From Paraburkholderia humisilvae (GTDB lineage: Bacteria; Pseudomonadota; Gammaproteobacteria; Burkholderiales; Burkholderiaceae): a stretch of DNA of 64,000 nt. The first letter of the stretch is position 1, and each line of letters opens with the position of its first letter. The translations under genes were made by a program, and so were the position numbers. The notes under the pieces are model-generated. The model ran no database searches. It was not told where the DNA came from and saw nothing but the letters and a program-made list of their open reading frames with translations. Positions 8,539-17,940 of the stretch are shown here, one piece after another. The stretch lies in contig NZ_CADIKH010000004.1 in assembly GCF_902859855.1 (NCBI RefSeq), forward strand, positions 267,845 through 331,844, given 5' to 3'.

Positions 8539-10212
8539 ATGCTTGACCGTATCACCGGCACGGAAGCGAACTTGGCCCCTCCCGATCCCGATCGTTCCGA
8601 TCCCCCCACGCGCGGCGCGCCATCGTACCGCCCGGCCGTCGCGGTGAGCGCAAGCCCGTGCGACGAACTCGCTATCGTCGGCGCGCGCGGCTCCCCGCGC
8701 GACCGCCCGTGCCGCTATAAGCGGCTTGCCCTCGTGGCCACGATCCTCGGTTCGAGCATGGCGTTTATCGACGGCTCGGTCGTCAATGTCGCGCTGGCCG
8801 CACTGCAGGCGGAACTGCACGCGAGCGTGGCGGCGATTCAATGGGTCGTCGACGCCTATCTGCTGATGCTCGCGTCGCTGGTGCTGGTCGGCGGCGCGCT
8901 CGGTGATCGCTACGGCCGGCGCAGGATATTTGTCTGCGGAATCGTGATTTTCATGCTCGCGTCGGCGGCGTGCGGGCTTGCGCCCGATTCCGCGACCCTG
9001 ATCGGCGCGCGCGCGGTGCAAGGAGTCGGCGCCGCGCTGCTCGTGCCGAGCAGCCTGTCGATCATCGGCGCGGTGTTCGACGACGCCGAGCGTGGCCGTG
9101 CGATCGGCATCTGGGCCGGGTGTGCCGCGATCACGTCGGCGTTTGGGCCGGTCGCGGGCGGCTGGCTGGTCGATGCGTGGTCGTGGCGCGCGATCTTCTT
9201 CCTGAATCTGCCGATCGCCGCGGCGACCGTCGTGCTGGCGTTGCTCGCGGTGCCCGACAGCCACCAGCCGAACGCGCCGCGGCGCATGGACTGGGGCGGC
9301 GCGGCGGCTGCCGCGGTGGGCCTCGGCGCCGTGGCGTACGGGCTCACGCTCGCGACGACCCACGGCTTCGTGTCGCCCGCCGTGCTTGCGTCAGTGGCGG
9401 GCGGCGGTATCGTGCTGATCGGCTTCGTGATGATCGAAGCGACCAGCAGGCAACCGATGATGCCGCTCGACGTATTTCAATCTCGCGACTTCAGCGGCGC
9501 AAATCTGGTGACGCTGCTGCTCTATTTCGGTCTCGGCGGCACGCTGTTCTTTCTGCCGTTCACGCTGATTCGCGCGCACGGTTTCACCGCGACGCAAGGA
9601 GGCGCCGCACTGCTGCCGATTCCGTTGATCATCGGCGGACTGTCGCGCTTCGCGGGCGGCGGGCTCACGGACCGTTTCGGGCCGCGCGCGCTGCTGACCG
9701 CGGGGTCGATCGTCACCGCCGCGGGCTTTGCGCTATTCGCGCTCGTGCCGCTTTTTGGCGGCGATGCGTCGTACTGGAGCGCATTCCTCCCGGCGCTCGT
9801 GGTAGTCGGTCTCGGGATGACGCTGAGCGTGACGCCGCTGACGACGACTGTCATCGCGTCGGTGGACAGCGAACGCACTGGTCTCGCATCGGGTATCAAT
9901 AATGCGGCCGCGCGTGTCGCAAGCCTGATCGCGATTGCGGCGCTGGGGATCGTGTTCACATGGACACATGAGGCAGCGCTGTCGGCACGGCTCGATGCGT
10001 TGCATATTCCGCACGAGGCAAGCGCGGTGCTACGCTCGGTTGCGCCCAGTGCGAAGCAATTCGACCGGCTCGCACCACAGCGCGACGGGCGGGTTGCGCT
10101 CGCGGAGCGTGCGGCGCTTGATACGGCGTTTCGCGCGGTGGCGCTGGTTTGCGCGGCCGGTGCCCTGGGCGGTGCGCTGTGTGCGGCGCTGATGATTGGG
10201 CGGCGCAGGTAA
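8539..10212 (+). CDS. DHA2-family (EmrB/QacA type) MFS drug exporter
   Basis: 557 residues if ATG 8539 is used. The first 60 residues are Pro/Arg/Asp-rich with no membrane character and no ribosome-binding site is obvious, so a later GTG (8644) is possible. About 14 membrane helices follow, starting at YKRLALVATILGSSMAFIDGSVVNVALAALQ (motif D1 of DHA2 carriers). The loop-2/3 motif A is GGALGDRYGRRRIF and motif C is present (GPVAGGWLVDAWSWRAIFFLNLPIA). In the family it is a proton-driven exporter of drugs or toxic metabolites at the inner membrane. No adaptor or regulator gene adjoins it. Confidence 0.88.
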   Translation: MLDRITGTEANLAPPDPDRSDPPTRGAPSYRPAVAVSASPCDELAIVGARGSPRDRPCRYKRLALVATILGSSMAFIDGSVVNVALAALQAELHASVAAIQWVVDAYLLMLASLVLVGGALGDRYGRRRIFVCGIVIFMLASAACGLAPDSATLIGARAVQGVGAALLVPSSLSIIGAVFDDAERGRAIGIWAGCAAITSAFGPVAGGWLVDAWSWRAIFFLNLPIAAATVVLALLAVPDSHQPNAPRRMDWGGAAAAAVGLGAVAYGLTLATTHGFVSPAVLASVAGGGIVLIGFVMIEATSRQPMMPLDVFQSRDFSGANLVTLLLYFGLGGTLFFLPFTLIRAHGFTATQGGAALLPIPLIIGGLSRFAGGGLTDRFGPRALLTAGSIVTAAGFALFALVPLFGGDASYWSAFLPALVVVGLGMTLSVTPLTTTVIASVDSERTGLASGINNAAARVASLIAIAALGIVFTWTHEAALSARLDALHIPHEASAVLRSVAPSAKQFDRLAPQRDGRVALAERAALDTAFRAVALVCAAGALGGALCAALMIGRRR

Positions 10213-10426
10213 CGACGCGCGACATGCCGATGCCGGCGCGCGGAGGGCACAATCGCGGCCATCTGACCTGTCCCGCGGGAACGTCAGAAAGCTTTGGGCA
10301 CACAAGTTGCGGCCGCGACCACCACCGATTCCGCCCCATTCAAGGAACTTGCAGTCCCTCAAGCAGTCGTTTTTACTTTTATTAGATTTGATCCGACCCG
10401 GCGCTGCGACGCCGCCTCAACGTTCT

Positions 10427-13033
10427 ATGCGCAAACTATTCATTGCCTGGTTTTTTGTCGTACTAACGCTGCCGGCCCTTGCCGCCGCCGCGACCGATTC
10501 GTCGACGCCGCCGGCGGCCGCCAGCGACGCGGTGCCCTCTCCCGCACCTGCTGTCAAACTCACCCCCGACCAGGCCCGCCAGGCGCTCGACGTCCTGAAC
10601 GATCCGCAACGTCGCGCGCAAGTGACCGACACACTGCACGCCATCGCCGCCGCGGGCGCGCTCGCGACGCCGGCCGTCCCGGCCAGCCCGGCTGCAGCCA
10701 CTGCGGCGCCTGCTTCGGCCGCGAGCACCCCGCGCGCGCTCAAATCGAACGGCCTTGCGGCGCAACTGGCGCGTCAGGGCGCCAGTTGGCTCGAAGTAGC
10801 CGGCGCATCGATCAAGCGCTCGACCATCGTGCTGCTCGACACGAATTCCATGCGCGCCTGGTGGCACGGTGAAGTGCAAAACCCGCAGGAGCGCGCAAAG
10901 CTGGCAGGCATTCTGTTCGCAATCGTCGCCACGCTGCTGCCGGCGATCGCGATCGAATGGATCGCGCGCCGGCTGCTGCGGCGCGCGCGCGTCGCGATCG
11001 CCGCGCGCCGCAAGTATCGCGAGGCCGTGCTCGGCATCGCGCCGGACGATGACGCGGACACCGAAGCCGCGCGAGCGGCGGGCGCGCCCGTGTCCGCTGC
11101 GCCCGCGCCGCCGGAGATACCCGCTTCCGCTACCAGCACCGAGCAGTATCAGAAGGAAGTGCGCAGCCAGCGCCAGGCGGCGACGCACTGGACCCTGCTG
11201 CAACGGCTGCCGCTCGCCGCGCTGCAATTGCTGCTGCGCCTGCTACCGCTTGCCGTGTTCGTCGCGGTGGCGAGCGTGCTGATGTCGATCCTCTCCGAGG
11301 ACGACTCGCCGCAAGATCACGCGCTCAATACGCTGATCGACCTGTATGTGATCTGCCGTGCGATCGTGATCGTTTGCGGCTTCTTCCTGCAGCCCGACGC
11401 ACCGGCGCTGCGACTGTTCCGGATGCCGGACCGCTGGGCGATTTTCGTGCAGCGCTGGGTGATCTGGATTGTCAGCTCGATCGGTGGCGGCATCGCGCTG
11501 GTCGAAATCGCGCTTGCGCTTGGCCTCTCCGAATCCGCGCATCTGGCGCTCGTCAAACTCGTCGCACTGGCGGGTCATGTGCTGCTGTCGGTGATGATCC
11601 TGCAATGCCGCAAGCCGGTCGCCCAAGCCATCCTGGCGCGCGCGCAGGACAGCAGCAGTCCGGTCAAGCTGGTCGGCGAAGGGTTCATCGACCTGTGGAC
11701 CGGCATCGCGATCTTCATCGTGATGGCGCTGTGGTTCGTCTGGGCGCTCGACGTGCAGAACGGCTACCGGACGTTGTTGCATCTCGGCGGTATTTCTGTC
11801 GCGGTGCTGATTGGCGCACGCGTCGCGTCGATCATCGTATTCGGCGCACTTGGACGTCTCTTTCGCGCGGAAGACGAGGATTCGCACACGCTCGTCCATC
11901 AGCATGCGTACCGTTACTATCCGCTCGCGCGCCGCATCGTGTATGTGGCCATCGCGGTCGTGACCGTGCTGATCCTGTTGCAGGTCTGGCATATCAACGT
12001 ATGGCAGTTTTTCGCGGAAGGCACGGTCGGCCACCGGCTCGCGTCCGCGCTCGTGACCATCTTCGTCGCCGCGTTTATCGCGCTTTTCGTGTGGGAGGCC
12101 GTAAACGTTTCGGTTGAACGGCGCCTGGCGCGCTGGACGGCAAGCGGCGATCTGCTACGCGCGGCGCGGCTGCGCACGCTGCTGCCGATGCTGCGCAGCG
12201 CGCTGCTCGTCGTGATCGCGCTGGTCGTGGTCCTGACGGGCCTGAGCGAGCTCGGCGTGAACACCGCGCCGCTGCTCGCGAGCGCGAGCATCTTCGGCGT
12301 CGCGCTCGGCTTCGGCTCGCAAAAGCTCGTGCAGGATTTCATCACCGGCATTTTTCTGCTGATGGAAAACGCGATGCAGGTCGGCGACTGGGTCACGCTC
12401 GCGGGCGTGTCCGGCACCGTCGAATATCTGTCGATTCGCACCGTCCGGCTGCGCGGCGGCGACGGCTCGCTCTACACGGTGCCGTTCAGTTCGGTATCGA
12501 CGGTGAACAACACGAATCGCGGCCTCGGCAACGCCGCGGTCAGGGTGAGCATCATGTTCGGCGCGGACCTCGATCTCGCGATCGAAACGCTGAAGGAAAT
12601 CGGCGCGTCGCTGCGCGAAGACGATCGCTTCAAGGACGGCATTCTGTCGGACTTCGCTTTCTGGGGCGTCGATGCGGTCGACGGCGCGTCAGTTACGCTG
12701 GCGGGCCAGGTGCAGTGCCGCGACTCGGCGCGCTGGGGTGTACAGCGCGAATTCAACCGGCGCATTTTCGAGCGCTTCCGTGAGAAGGGCATTGCGATGA
12801 CCAATCCGCAGCGCTCGGTGCTTGCGCCGGAAGATGGCCGGCTGTCGGTGGCGCAACTGAACGGGCGCGGCGAGCCGCAGGACGATCTCGCCGCCGACGG
12901 TCGTGCTGCTGCCGGATCGCGCAATGGTGCGCGTGACGAGCGTGACACGGATGAAGACCCGGATGCGGGTCGAGAGCGGGATGTGAAACCGGGCCCGAGA
13001 CCGGACCGCCCGACGAAGCGGGACACGAACTGA
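10427..13033 (+). CDS. Large MscS-family mechanosensitive channel with N-terminal extension
   Basis: 868 residues from ATG 10427, where a signal peptide begins (MRKLFIAWFFVVLTLPALAAAA). A periplasmic Ala-rich segment is followed by many membrane helices. The MscS pore and beta domain starts near residue 610: LLASASIFGVALGFGSQKLVQDFITGIFLL, then MENAMQVGDWVTLAGVSGTVEYLSIRTVRLR. The hydrophilic C-terminal tail (about 60 residues) is highly charged. The length and layout resemble E. coli YbiO-type channels, which open under osmotic downshock. The frame is open upstream to 10196, but that part lacks a signal peptide and overlaps the previous gene. Confidence 0.9.
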   Translation: MRKLFIAWFFVVLTLPALAAAATDSSTPPAAASDAVPSPAPAVKLTPDQARQALDVLNDPQRRAQVTDTLHAIAAAGALATPAVPASPAAATAAPASAASTPRALKSNGLAAQLARQGASWLEVAGASIKRSTIVLLDTNSMRAWWHGEVQNPQERAKLAGILFAIVATLLPAIAIEWIARRLLRRARVAIAARRKYREAVLGIAPDDDADTEAARAAGAPVSAAPAPPEIPASATSTEQYQKEVRSQRQAATHWTLLQRLPLAALQLLLRLLPLAVFVAVASVLMSILSEDDSPQDHALNTLIDLYVICRAIVIVCGFFLQPDAPALRLFRMPDRWAIFVQRWVIWIVSSIGGGIALVEIALALGLSESAHLALVKLVALAGHVLLSVMILQCRKPVAQAILARAQDSSSPVKLVGEGFIDLWTGIAIFIVMALWFVWALDVQNGYRTLLHLGGISVAVLIGARVASIIVFGALGRLFRAEDEDSHTLVHQHAYRYYPLARRIVYVAIAVVTVLILLQVWHINVWQFFAEGTVGHRLASALVTIFVAAFIALFVWEAVNVSVERRLARWTASGDLLRAARLRTLLPMLRSALLVVIALVVVLTGLSELGVNTAPLLASASIFGVALGFGSQKLVQDFITGIFLLMENAMQVGDWVTLAGVSGTVEYLSIRTVRLRGGDGSLYTVPFSSVSTVNNTNRGLGNAAVRVSIMFGADLDLAIETLKEIGASLREDDRFKDGILSDFAFWGVDAVDGASVTLAGQVQCRDSARWGVQREFNRRIFERFREKGIAMTNPQRSVLAPEDGRLSVAQLNGRGEPQDDLAADGRAAAGSRNGARDERDTDEDPDAGRERDVKPGPRPDRPTKRDTN

Positions 13034-13055
13034 AACGCGCGCAGCTGGTTCGCGC

Positions 13056-14579
13056 TCAGCCTGCGTGCGGCAGCGTCAGCACCGCGTCAAGCCCTCGCGG
13101 CGCGCGATTCTCCAGCGTCAACGTGCCGCCGTGCGCGGCCGCGACGCTGCGCGCGATAGTCAGGCCGAGCCCGGTGCCTTCTGCGCTGCGTCGCGACGCA
13201 ATCCTGAAATACGGCTCGAATACCCGCTCGCGCAATGTCGCATCAGCGATACCCGGCCCGCGATCGCTAATCACAATCCGCACGCTGCGCCCGCTGGCCG
13301 TCACCTGCACCGCGGCGCTCTCGCCGTAGCGGATCGCATTGTCCAGCAAGTTCTGCAGGCAGCGCTTCAGGTTGCGCGGATAGCCGGGCACCGGCTGCCC
13401 CGCGCTGCCCGTGACGCTCACCACATGGCCCGCTTCGCGCAGGTCTTGTGCAAGACCTTCGAGCATCGAGTCAAGATCAATCTCGTGACGCGTCTCCGTG
13501 ATCTCGACGCCTTGCACCGCGTCGAGCGTCGCATTCACCATCGCTTCCATTTCGTCGAGGTCGCCGCGCAGCCGCTCGCGCCACGCCGGGTCCGGCAGCA
13601 TCTCCGCACGCAGCCGCAAACGCGTAAGCGGCGAGCGCAGGTCATGCGACACCGCGGTCAGAAAGCGCGTACGTTGCGCGATGCTGTCGACGAGTTGCCG
13701 CTGCATCGTGTTGAACGACTGCGCGGCGCGTCGCACTTCGAACGGGCCGGTCACCGGCAGCGGCGGACGATGGATATTGCGGCCGAGCGCGTCAGCCGCT
13801 TTCGCGAGATGCCGCAGCGGCTGCACAGCGAATCGCACCGCGATCAGCGCGAGCACGCATACCGCGGTGAAGCGGATCAGATAGATCCGTACCAGGTAGC
13901 CGAACACCAGCGAACCCGGCTCAATCTGCCCATCGGCCTGACCTTCGTTCGCGTGCGCGTCGAGCCAGCCTTGCCAATCATCGCCATGCAATTTCAGCTG
14001 CACGTGGAAGTCGCCGGTCGGCATCCGCGAATCGAACAGGCTCAGGATGCCGCCATGCCCGCCGTCGTCGCGCACCTGAGCGTCGAACACGCGCATCTCG
14101 ACTGGCGCACCGATGCGCCGCTGCAGCACGCCGCGAATCAGATCGCCCGTGACCTGCCCGGCGATCGGCGTGTGCGGCACAACGGCGGCCGTGCCTCGCG
14201 CATGATGCGTGGCCGCAGCCGTCGCCGATCGCGCCGTGGAACTCGCATCTGAGTGCGTCGAGGGCGCGGCCATCCACTGCAGCCGATAGTTCGCATCGCC
14301 AAGCTGTTGCGCAAGTGCATGGCGCGCCGCGTCGTCCGGCGCCAGTGCGATCAGGCGCGCAGAGTCGGCAAGACGGCTGGCGAAGAGCCTGGCCGGCATC
14401 TCGAGCGCGCGGGTCTTATGCGTGTCGAACCAGATGGTGCTGGTGAGCAATTGTCCCGCGAACATGCCGATCGCGAGAACCATCACGAGCCGCCCGAACA
14501 GCGTGTCGGGCCAGATGCGCAGCCGCAGGCGCAGCCCGATGCGGCGCCGCGAACACAGTTTGATCGGCATGCGGCTCAC
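13056..14579 (-). CDS. Sensor histidine kinase (EnvZ-like architecture)
   Basis: 507 residues from GTG 14579, which overlaps the stop of the regulator gene (GTGA); ATG 14570 is an alternative. Two membrane segments (about 29-51 and 225-250) enclose a periplasmic region of about 170 residues rich in Ala/His/Ser. HAMP follows (VQPLRHLAKAADALGRNI), then the H-box with H312 (AVSHDLRSPLTRLRLRAEML). The ATPase has an N box (LKRCLQNLLDNAIRYG), G1 (SDRGPGI) and G2 (GTGLGLTIARSV). It phosphorylates the partner encoded just before it. The signal is unknown. Confidence 0.93.
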   Translation of the reverse strand: MSRMPIKLCSRRRIGLRLRLRIWPDTLFGRLVMVLAIGMFAGQLLTSTIWFDTHKTRALEMPARLFASRLADSARLIALAPDDAARHALAQQLGDANYRLQWMAAPSTHSDASSTARSATAAATHHARGTAAVVPHTPIAGQVTGDLIRGVLQRRIGAPVEMRVFDAQVRDDGGHGGILSLFDSRMPTGDFHVQLKLHGDDWQGWLDAHANEGQADGQIEPGSLVFGYLVRIYLIRFTAVCVLALIAVRFAVQPLRHLAKAADALGRNIHRPPLPVTGPFEVRRAAQSFNTMQRQLVDSIAQRTRFLTAVSHDLRSPLTRLRLRAEMLPDPAWRERLRGDLDEMEAMVNATLDAVQGVEITETRHEIDLDSMLEGLAQDLREAGHVVSVTGSAGQPVPGYPRNLKRCLQNLLDNAIRYGESAAVQVTASGRSVRIVISDRGPGIADATLRERVFEPYFRIASRRSAEGTGLGLTIARSVAAAHGGTLTLENRAPRGLDAVLTLPHAG

Positions 14580-15292
14580 GCCTCGAAGACGACGTCCGCC
14601 ATCAGCATGTAGCCCTCGTTGCGCACCGTACGGATCAATGCGGCGCGCCGCGCCTCGTCCTTCAGATGATGTCGCAAGCGGCTGATGCAGACGTCGATGG
14701 AACGGTCGAGCGGCGTGTGCTCCTTGCCAAACACATGATCGAGCAGAAACTCACGCGACAGCGGCCGTTTCGGATGATCGAGCAGTGTGCGCAGCGTGCG
14801 ATAGTCGGAGCCGCCCAACGATACGACCACACCGTCCGGCGACAGCATCTGCTTCATTCGCGTATCGAGCCGCCAGCCGGCAAAGCCGACATACGAGCTC
14901 GCGTCAGCGGCGCGGCGCGCGGGCGCCGCGCCACGCGCGCGACGCAGCACCACCTTGATCTTCGCGACCAGTTCACGTGGGTCGAACGGTTTCGGCAGAT
15001 AGTCGTCGGCGCCCATTTCAAGGCCGAGAATGCGGTCGAGCAATGCGCCGCGCGCACTCAGGATGATGATCGGCACGTCATGATCGCGCCGCAGTTCGCG
15101 CGTGAGGTCGAGGCCGTCCTCGCCTTCCAGCATCAGGTCGAGCACCACCAGATCGACGCGTGCGCTGTGCATCACCTGCTTCATCTGCATGCCGCCCGTC
15201 GCGGCGCTCGCCTGGTAGCCCATGCTGTGCAGGTAGTCGCGCAGCAGTTGGCGGATGTTCGGATCGTCATCGACGACGAGAATATGGTCCAT
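14576..15292 (-). CDS. OmpR-family response regulator
   Basis: 238 residues from ATG 15292 (MDHILVVDDDPNIRQLLRDYL), the normal family length; an in-frame GTG at 15364 would add 24 residues of no family character. The receiver is complete: VDDD, phospho-acceptor in VVLDLML, S in IIILSARG and K in DDYLPKPFDP. The winged-helix domain is standard (PLSREFLLDHVFGK, DRSIDVCISRLRHHL). It shares its operon with the kinase and lies divergent to a porin gene 475 bp away, so porin control is plausible but not shown. Confidence 0.93.
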   Translation of the reverse strand: MDHILVVDDDPNIRQLLRDYLHSMGYQASAATGGMQMKQVMHSARVDLVVLDLMLEGEDGLDLTRELRRDHDVPIIILSARGALLDRILGLEMGADDYLPKPFDPRELVAKIKVVLRRARGAAPARRAADASSYVGFAGWRLDTRMKQMLSPDGVVVSLGGSDYRTLRTLLDHPKRPLSREFLLDHVFGKEHTPLDRSIDVCISRLRHHLKDEARRAALIRTVRNEGYMLMADVVFEA

Positions 15293-15767
15293 CTGAAACT
15301 CAGGTTTTTTACTGCCGGATTGCTCGTTCGCAGCCGCCGAACGCGGGGTTTCGCGCGTCGACACATTCCATTACAAAAATGCGCCGCCTCAACACATTGC
15401 CATTACATCCAGTCGCTAAAGTTGGCGCCTCAAATAGCAATCGTTCTCATTAATCACTATAGCATGTCGATTTTCCGGGCTTCACTTTCCGCGCACGCCA
15501 ATCGCTTCAAAGCGCAATTGCTTGCAATGCGCTTACGGTTTTTGTCGATGACGTGCGGATGATCGGGCGTCTGACCGGCCGCCGCACTCCATGCATGACG
15601 CCGGTTCCAGACGACATGCTCGACAGCTTCCACCGGGGATAGCCAGCCGGCCGCGACGCGGCCCAGCCAGCCCGGCTTTCACGCCTGCCAGATGCAACGC
15701 CGCGCGCGCCGGTCCATGCCGGCCGCGTGCGAATGCATGCGGCCCGGGCGCTATCAACGGGGAATGG
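15293..15767. other. Divergent control region between response regulator and porin
   Basis: 475 bp, no gene. An AT-richer part lies at about 15370-15470, where promoters for both sides are expected. GCAATCGTTCTCATTAATC at 15437-15455 faintly resembles a Fur box but is a poor match. No clear OmpR tandem repeats could be recognised by eye. Confidence 0.4.
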
Positions 15768-16904
15768 ATGAAACGCACTCTTATCGCCGCGGTGTGCGCG
15801 GCGGGTTACGCGTGCCACGCGGACGCGCAGTCGGCGGTGACGCTGTACGGACTCATCGACGCGGGCATTTTCTACGTCAACAACGTCCAGGGCCACAGCG
15901 CGTGGCAAGAGGCAAGCGGCGACGTAACAGGCAGCCACTGGGGCCTCGTCGGATGCGAAGACCTCGGCGGCAGCACGAAAGCGATATTCGAAATCGAAAA
16001 CGGTTTTAGCGTGACGAACGGTACGCTACGCCAGGGCGGGCGACTGTTCGGCTACCAGGCGTATGCCGGCCTGTCGAACGCGCGCGCCGGCACGGTGACG
16101 CTCGGCCGCCAGTACGACTCGGTGGTCGACTATCTCGCACCGTTGAGCTTCACCGGCATGCATCCGGGTGGCAACAATCTGTCCGCGCATCCGTACGACA
16201 ACGACAACCTGAACAACTCGTTTCGCGTGAACAACTCGATCAAATACGCGAGCGTGAACTATGCGGGCCTGAAATTCGGCGCGCTGTATGGCTTCTCGAA
16301 CGACACCGGCTTCGACAACAACCGGCTCTATAGCTTCGGTGCATCATACGACGCAGGGCCGTTGACAGTCGGCGCCGGCTACTTCCAGGCGAACAACGGC
16401 GGCGGCAGCAATGTCAACGGCGCATTGACGCTGACCGATCGCACCTTTATCGCAGCACTGCAACGCACGTATGGTGCGGGCGCCGCGTACGCGTTCGGTC
16501 CGGCGCGGGTGGGCGTGGTATGGACACGCACGCAACTGGGTGGGCTCGATACGATCAACGGCCCGAACAGCCTCGGGCTCGTGCAGAACGGCCAGGGCGC
16601 GAGCTTCAGCAACTACGAGGTCAACGCGAGCTACCTCGTCACGCAGGCCCTAAGCGTGAGCGGTGAGTACACGTTCACGGATGGCGCATTATCGACTGCA
16701 AGCGGTTCGCATCGCCCGAAGTGGCACGAAGTCTCGGTGCAGGCCGACTATCTGTTTTCGAAGCGCACCGATGTCTATCTGCAGACCAGTTATCAGCATA
16801 TCGATAGTGACGGCTCCGGTCTCACGGCGGATATCGCCGGCCAGAGCCCTTCGTCGAACGATCAGCAACTGGTGGTCGCCGTCGGCCTGCGGCACCGGTT
16901 TTGA
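15768..16904 (+). CDS. Gram-negative trimeric porin (OmpC/Omp38 type)
   Basis: 378 residues from ATG 15768, preceded by GGGGAA; the signal peptide is MKRTLIAAVCAAGYACHADAQ. The mature protein opens with SAVTLYGLIDAGIFYVNN, the hallmark of beta-proteobacterial porins, and continues with GSHWGLVGCEDLGGSTKAIFEIENGF and GRQYDSVVDY. It ends in QQLVVAVGLRHRF with the terminal Phe needed for outer-membrane assembly. It has a cysteine in the GLVGCEDL segment, where relatives usually have GxRGxEDL. It forms diffusion channels for small solutes. Confidence 0.93.
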   Translation: MKRTLIAAVCAAGYACHADAQSAVTLYGLIDAGIFYVNNVQGHSAWQEASGDVTGSHWGLVGCEDLGGSTKAIFEIENGFSVTNGTLRQGGRLFGYQAYAGLSNARAGTVTLGRQYDSVVDYLAPLSFTGMHPGGNNLSAHPYDNDNLNNSFRVNNSIKYASVNYAGLKFGALYGFSNDTGFDNNRLYSFGASYDAGPLTVGAGYFQANNGGGSNVNGALTLTDRTFIAALQRTYGAGAAYAFGPARVGVVWTRTQLGGLDTINGPNSLGLVQNGQGASFSNYEVNASYLVTQALSVSGEYTFTDGALSTASGSHRPKWHEVSVQADYLFSKRTDVYLQTSYQHIDSDGSGLTADIAGQSPSSNDQQLVVAVGLRHRF

Positions 16905-17028
16905 GCGGCGCGGCATGATGTGAGCCGCAGGCGGCCGTGTGCTACCGCAGTCTCATTTTCTGCTCATTCTCGGCCGATACGATACGTCTCCATAGAAGCA
17001 CTTCACACCCCACTCCCTGGAGACGATC

Positions 17029-17181
17029 ATGTTTGCATATCTCATCGAAAAGATTGGCTGCTGGTTTGACCGCCATGACCAGCGCCAGCGGGACCGCTAT
17101 CTGGAAGGATCGGCCGATCTCGCGGAAGTCGAGCGCCGCATGCGCCGCTACGACGCGCGCGACTTCGCGAGCAATCTTTAA
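17029..17181 (+). CDS. DUF3563 small protein
   Basis: 50 residues, starting MFAYLIEKIGCWFDRHDQRQ and ending ARDFASNL. CTGGAG lies seven bases before the ATG. The pattern is that of DUF3563, short highly charged proteins common in Burkholderia and relatives. The LEGSADLAEVERRMRRYD stretch is the conserved part. The function is unknown. Confidence 0.85.
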   Translation: MFAYLIEKIGCWFDRHDQRQRDRYLEGSADLAEVERRMRRYDARDFASNL

Positions 17182-17223
17182 GCGTTGTGCGTTAAGCGTT
17201 GCGCTTAATCGTTGTGGCTTAAG

Positions 17224-17248
17224 CGGCGCGCGTCGGAAGCGCGCGCCG
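17224..17248. terminator. Hairpin between convergent DUF3563 and DUF3597 genes
   Basis: Arms CGGCGCGCG (17224-17232) and CGCGCGCCG (17240-17248) pair perfectly over a 7-nt loop. The position between convergent genes suits a two-way terminator, but there is no good T-run on either side. Confidence 0.45.
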
Positions 17249-17255
17249 CCGGCGT

Positions 17256-17669
17256 TCAGTTCTTCAGATCATCCGGCACCTTGCCGCCGTTTTCCGCCAG
17301 CTTCGTCATCACCTGCTTGTGCAGCCAGACATTCATCTGCGCGGAGTCGTTCATGTCGCCGGAGAAATTCAGTTCTTCGGCCAGTTGCTTGCGCGCGGCA
17401 AGGCTGCTGTCGAGATCCAGCAGCTTCATCAGATCGACGATCGACGAGCGCCAGTTCAGCGTTTCCGAGCGTTGCTGCGCGAGGCCGGTCAGTACCGCTT
17501 CGACATCGACAGGCTCGGCGGCTGCGGCTGCGACAGCCGGTGCTGGCGCGTCGCTTGCTGGCGCCGCAGCGGCCGTAGCAGCCGCAGCTGCGGCCGGGTC
17601 CTGGGTGTTTTGCGTGGCGGGGTGACCGACCGGAAATATCTTGCTGAGAATCGTGCTGAAAATGCCCAT
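17256..17669 (-). CDS. DUF3597 domain protein
   Basis: 137 residues. The start MGIFSTILSKIFP is followed by a linker almost entirely of Ala/Pro. A folded C-terminal domain follows (VDVEAVLTGLAQQRSETLNWRSSIVDLMKLLDLDSSLAARKQLAEELNF, then SAQMNVWLHKQVMTKLAENGGKVPDDL), which matches the DUF3597 pattern. There is no signal peptide. The role is unknown; related small proteins occur in many Gram-negative bacteria. Confidence 0.85.
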   Translation of the reverse strand: MGIFSTILSKIFPVGHPATQNTQDPAAAAAATAAAAPASDAPAPAVAAAAAEPVDVEAVLTGLAQQRSETLNWRSSIVDLMKLLDLDSSLAARKQLAEELNFSGDMNDSAQMNVWLHKQVMTKLAENGGKVPDDLKN

Positions 17670-17940
17670 GACTTTCTCCGCGAAGTAAAGGTGGCTATCT
17701 GCAGAAGCACCGTTGATGCCGAAGCGCTGCGGGCGCGCGAATCGAATGCAAGATCAGGCTGAGCACATGAGCGCGCGACATGGCCGGGCCGACTCCAAGC
17801 ATAGGCGATGATCCCGCCGCCCCGATGACGAAATCGTGTCGCAAACGACTGACGAATCCGGCCACTGCGCCACCCCGCGCCGTTTTGCCGTATACAATGC
17901 GGCAGTTTTTAATCCGACCCGCATCCATTCGATTCCGTTT

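Noticed and set aside
15437..15455. Fur-box-like GCAATCGTTCTCATTAATC before the porin
   Set aside because: Too few matches to the 19-bp dyad and no iron gene nearby.
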